From Telluria sp042683405 (GTDB taxonomy: Bacteria > Pseudomonadota > Gammaproteobacteria > Burkholderiales > Burkholderiaceae_D), in assembly GCF_042683405.1 (NCBI RefSeq), contig NZ_JBHUJS010000006.1:180504-244503 (forward strand): 64,000 nucleotides of DNA, read 5' to 3'. Numbering within the stretch: the stretch's first letter is position 1; each line of letters starts with the position of its first letter. Shown in pieces: positions 63,890-64,000 of this stretch. Below the pieces are notes generated by a model. That model worked only from the letters and a program-made list of their open reading frames with translations. It was not told where the DNA came from and ran no database searches. The translations under genes were made by a program, and so were the position numbers.

Positions 63890-64000
63890 CTATGTCCACG
63901 TTAAGTGTGGGAACACGCCAACTGTGGCGCGCAACATCACCAGCGGATCTTCGATGCGATGCTTGTCGAGTGCCCAGCGCCATCCCAGGTAGTTCGGCAG
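63890..64000 (-). CDS. C-terminal end of a possible transposase (partial, runs off right edge)
   Basis: A minus-strand open frame enters from the edge and ends at TAG 63890-63892. The 36 visible residues (LPNYLGWRWALDKHRIEDPL, then VMLRATVGVFPHLTWT) are not followed by any other gene. The pattern resembles C-termini of insertion-sequence transposases I have seen (NYLGWRR... with an FPHLT end), but the piece is too short to assign a family. No terminal inverted repeat could be recognised with the other end out of view. Confidence 0.4.
   Translation of the reverse strand: MPNYLGWRWALDKHRIEDPLVMLRATVGVFPHLTWT

Overview
The window is GC-rich (roughly two-thirds G+C by eye) bacterial chromosome, densely coding on both strands. 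Gene content and order fit a betaproteobacterium of the order Burkholderiales, most likely Oxalobacteraceae (Massilia/Telluria-like). The indicators are the tRNA-Leu-tig-clpP-clpX-lon and hupB-tRNA-Asp order, hpnCDE squalene genes, thrC-moeA-moaD, a prolyl oligopeptidase and many c-di-GMP and two-component proteins. This is inferred from gene families; no 16S gene is present. No rRNA, CRISPR array, prophage or complete insertion sequence was seen. Three tRNAs are present: Val-CAC, Leu-UAG and Asp-GUC.

Layout. 1-6455: an edge-truncated response regulator, aroC, an MFS transporter, and an HDOD gene abutting a PAS-GGDEF-EAL gene. 6650-16506: housekeeping genes (aidB, upp, a cold-shock gene, LysR/aceB, gloB, a methyltransferase, rnhA, dnaQ, tRNA-Val, rnk). 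16503-27688: signalling and accessory genes, including a FixL/FixJ-like pair, a small-protein/beta-solenoid/GNAT-like cluster, a GGDEF protein, UspA, LacI, a Sel1-repeat protein and a prolyl oligopeptidase. 27948-36101: a ceramidase-like membrane protein, an XRE-cupin regulator, threonine/serine catabolism (kbl, short-chain threonine dehydrogenase, sdaA), then thrC and molybdenum cofactor genes. 36104-48287: a hydrolase/XRE/membrane-protein operon, a flavoprotein, a 45-aa peptide/DUF1700/GIN-domain operon, hpnCDE, and an RND efflux pair. 48385-64000: the proteostasis block (tRNA-Leu, tig, clpP, clpX, lon), an orphan amino-acid binding protein, hupB, tRNA-Asp, a histidine kinase facing a response regulator/HEAT/glycosyltransferase operon, ppiD, and the end of a possible transposase at the right edge.

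How the genes work together. kbl plus the dehydrogenase turn threonine into glycine and acetyl-CoA, and sdaA turns serine into pyruvate. Both lie beside the biosynthetic gene thrC. aceB handles acetyl-CoA in the glyoxylate shunt under a divergent LysR regulator. Tig, ClpXP, Lon and PpiD form a protein folding and turnover block. hpnC, hpnD and hpnE convert farnesyl diphosphate to squalene. Several c-di-GMP, GAF and two-component proteins point to a surface-associated lifestyle.

The least explained parts are the 18.9-20.7 kb small-protein/beta-solenoid/GNAT-like cluster, two families of dispersed palindromic repeats near gene 3' ends, several strong palindromic operators in divergent promoter regions, and a GGDEF domain with a substituted metal-ligand position. 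No clearly new defence or mobile system was found.
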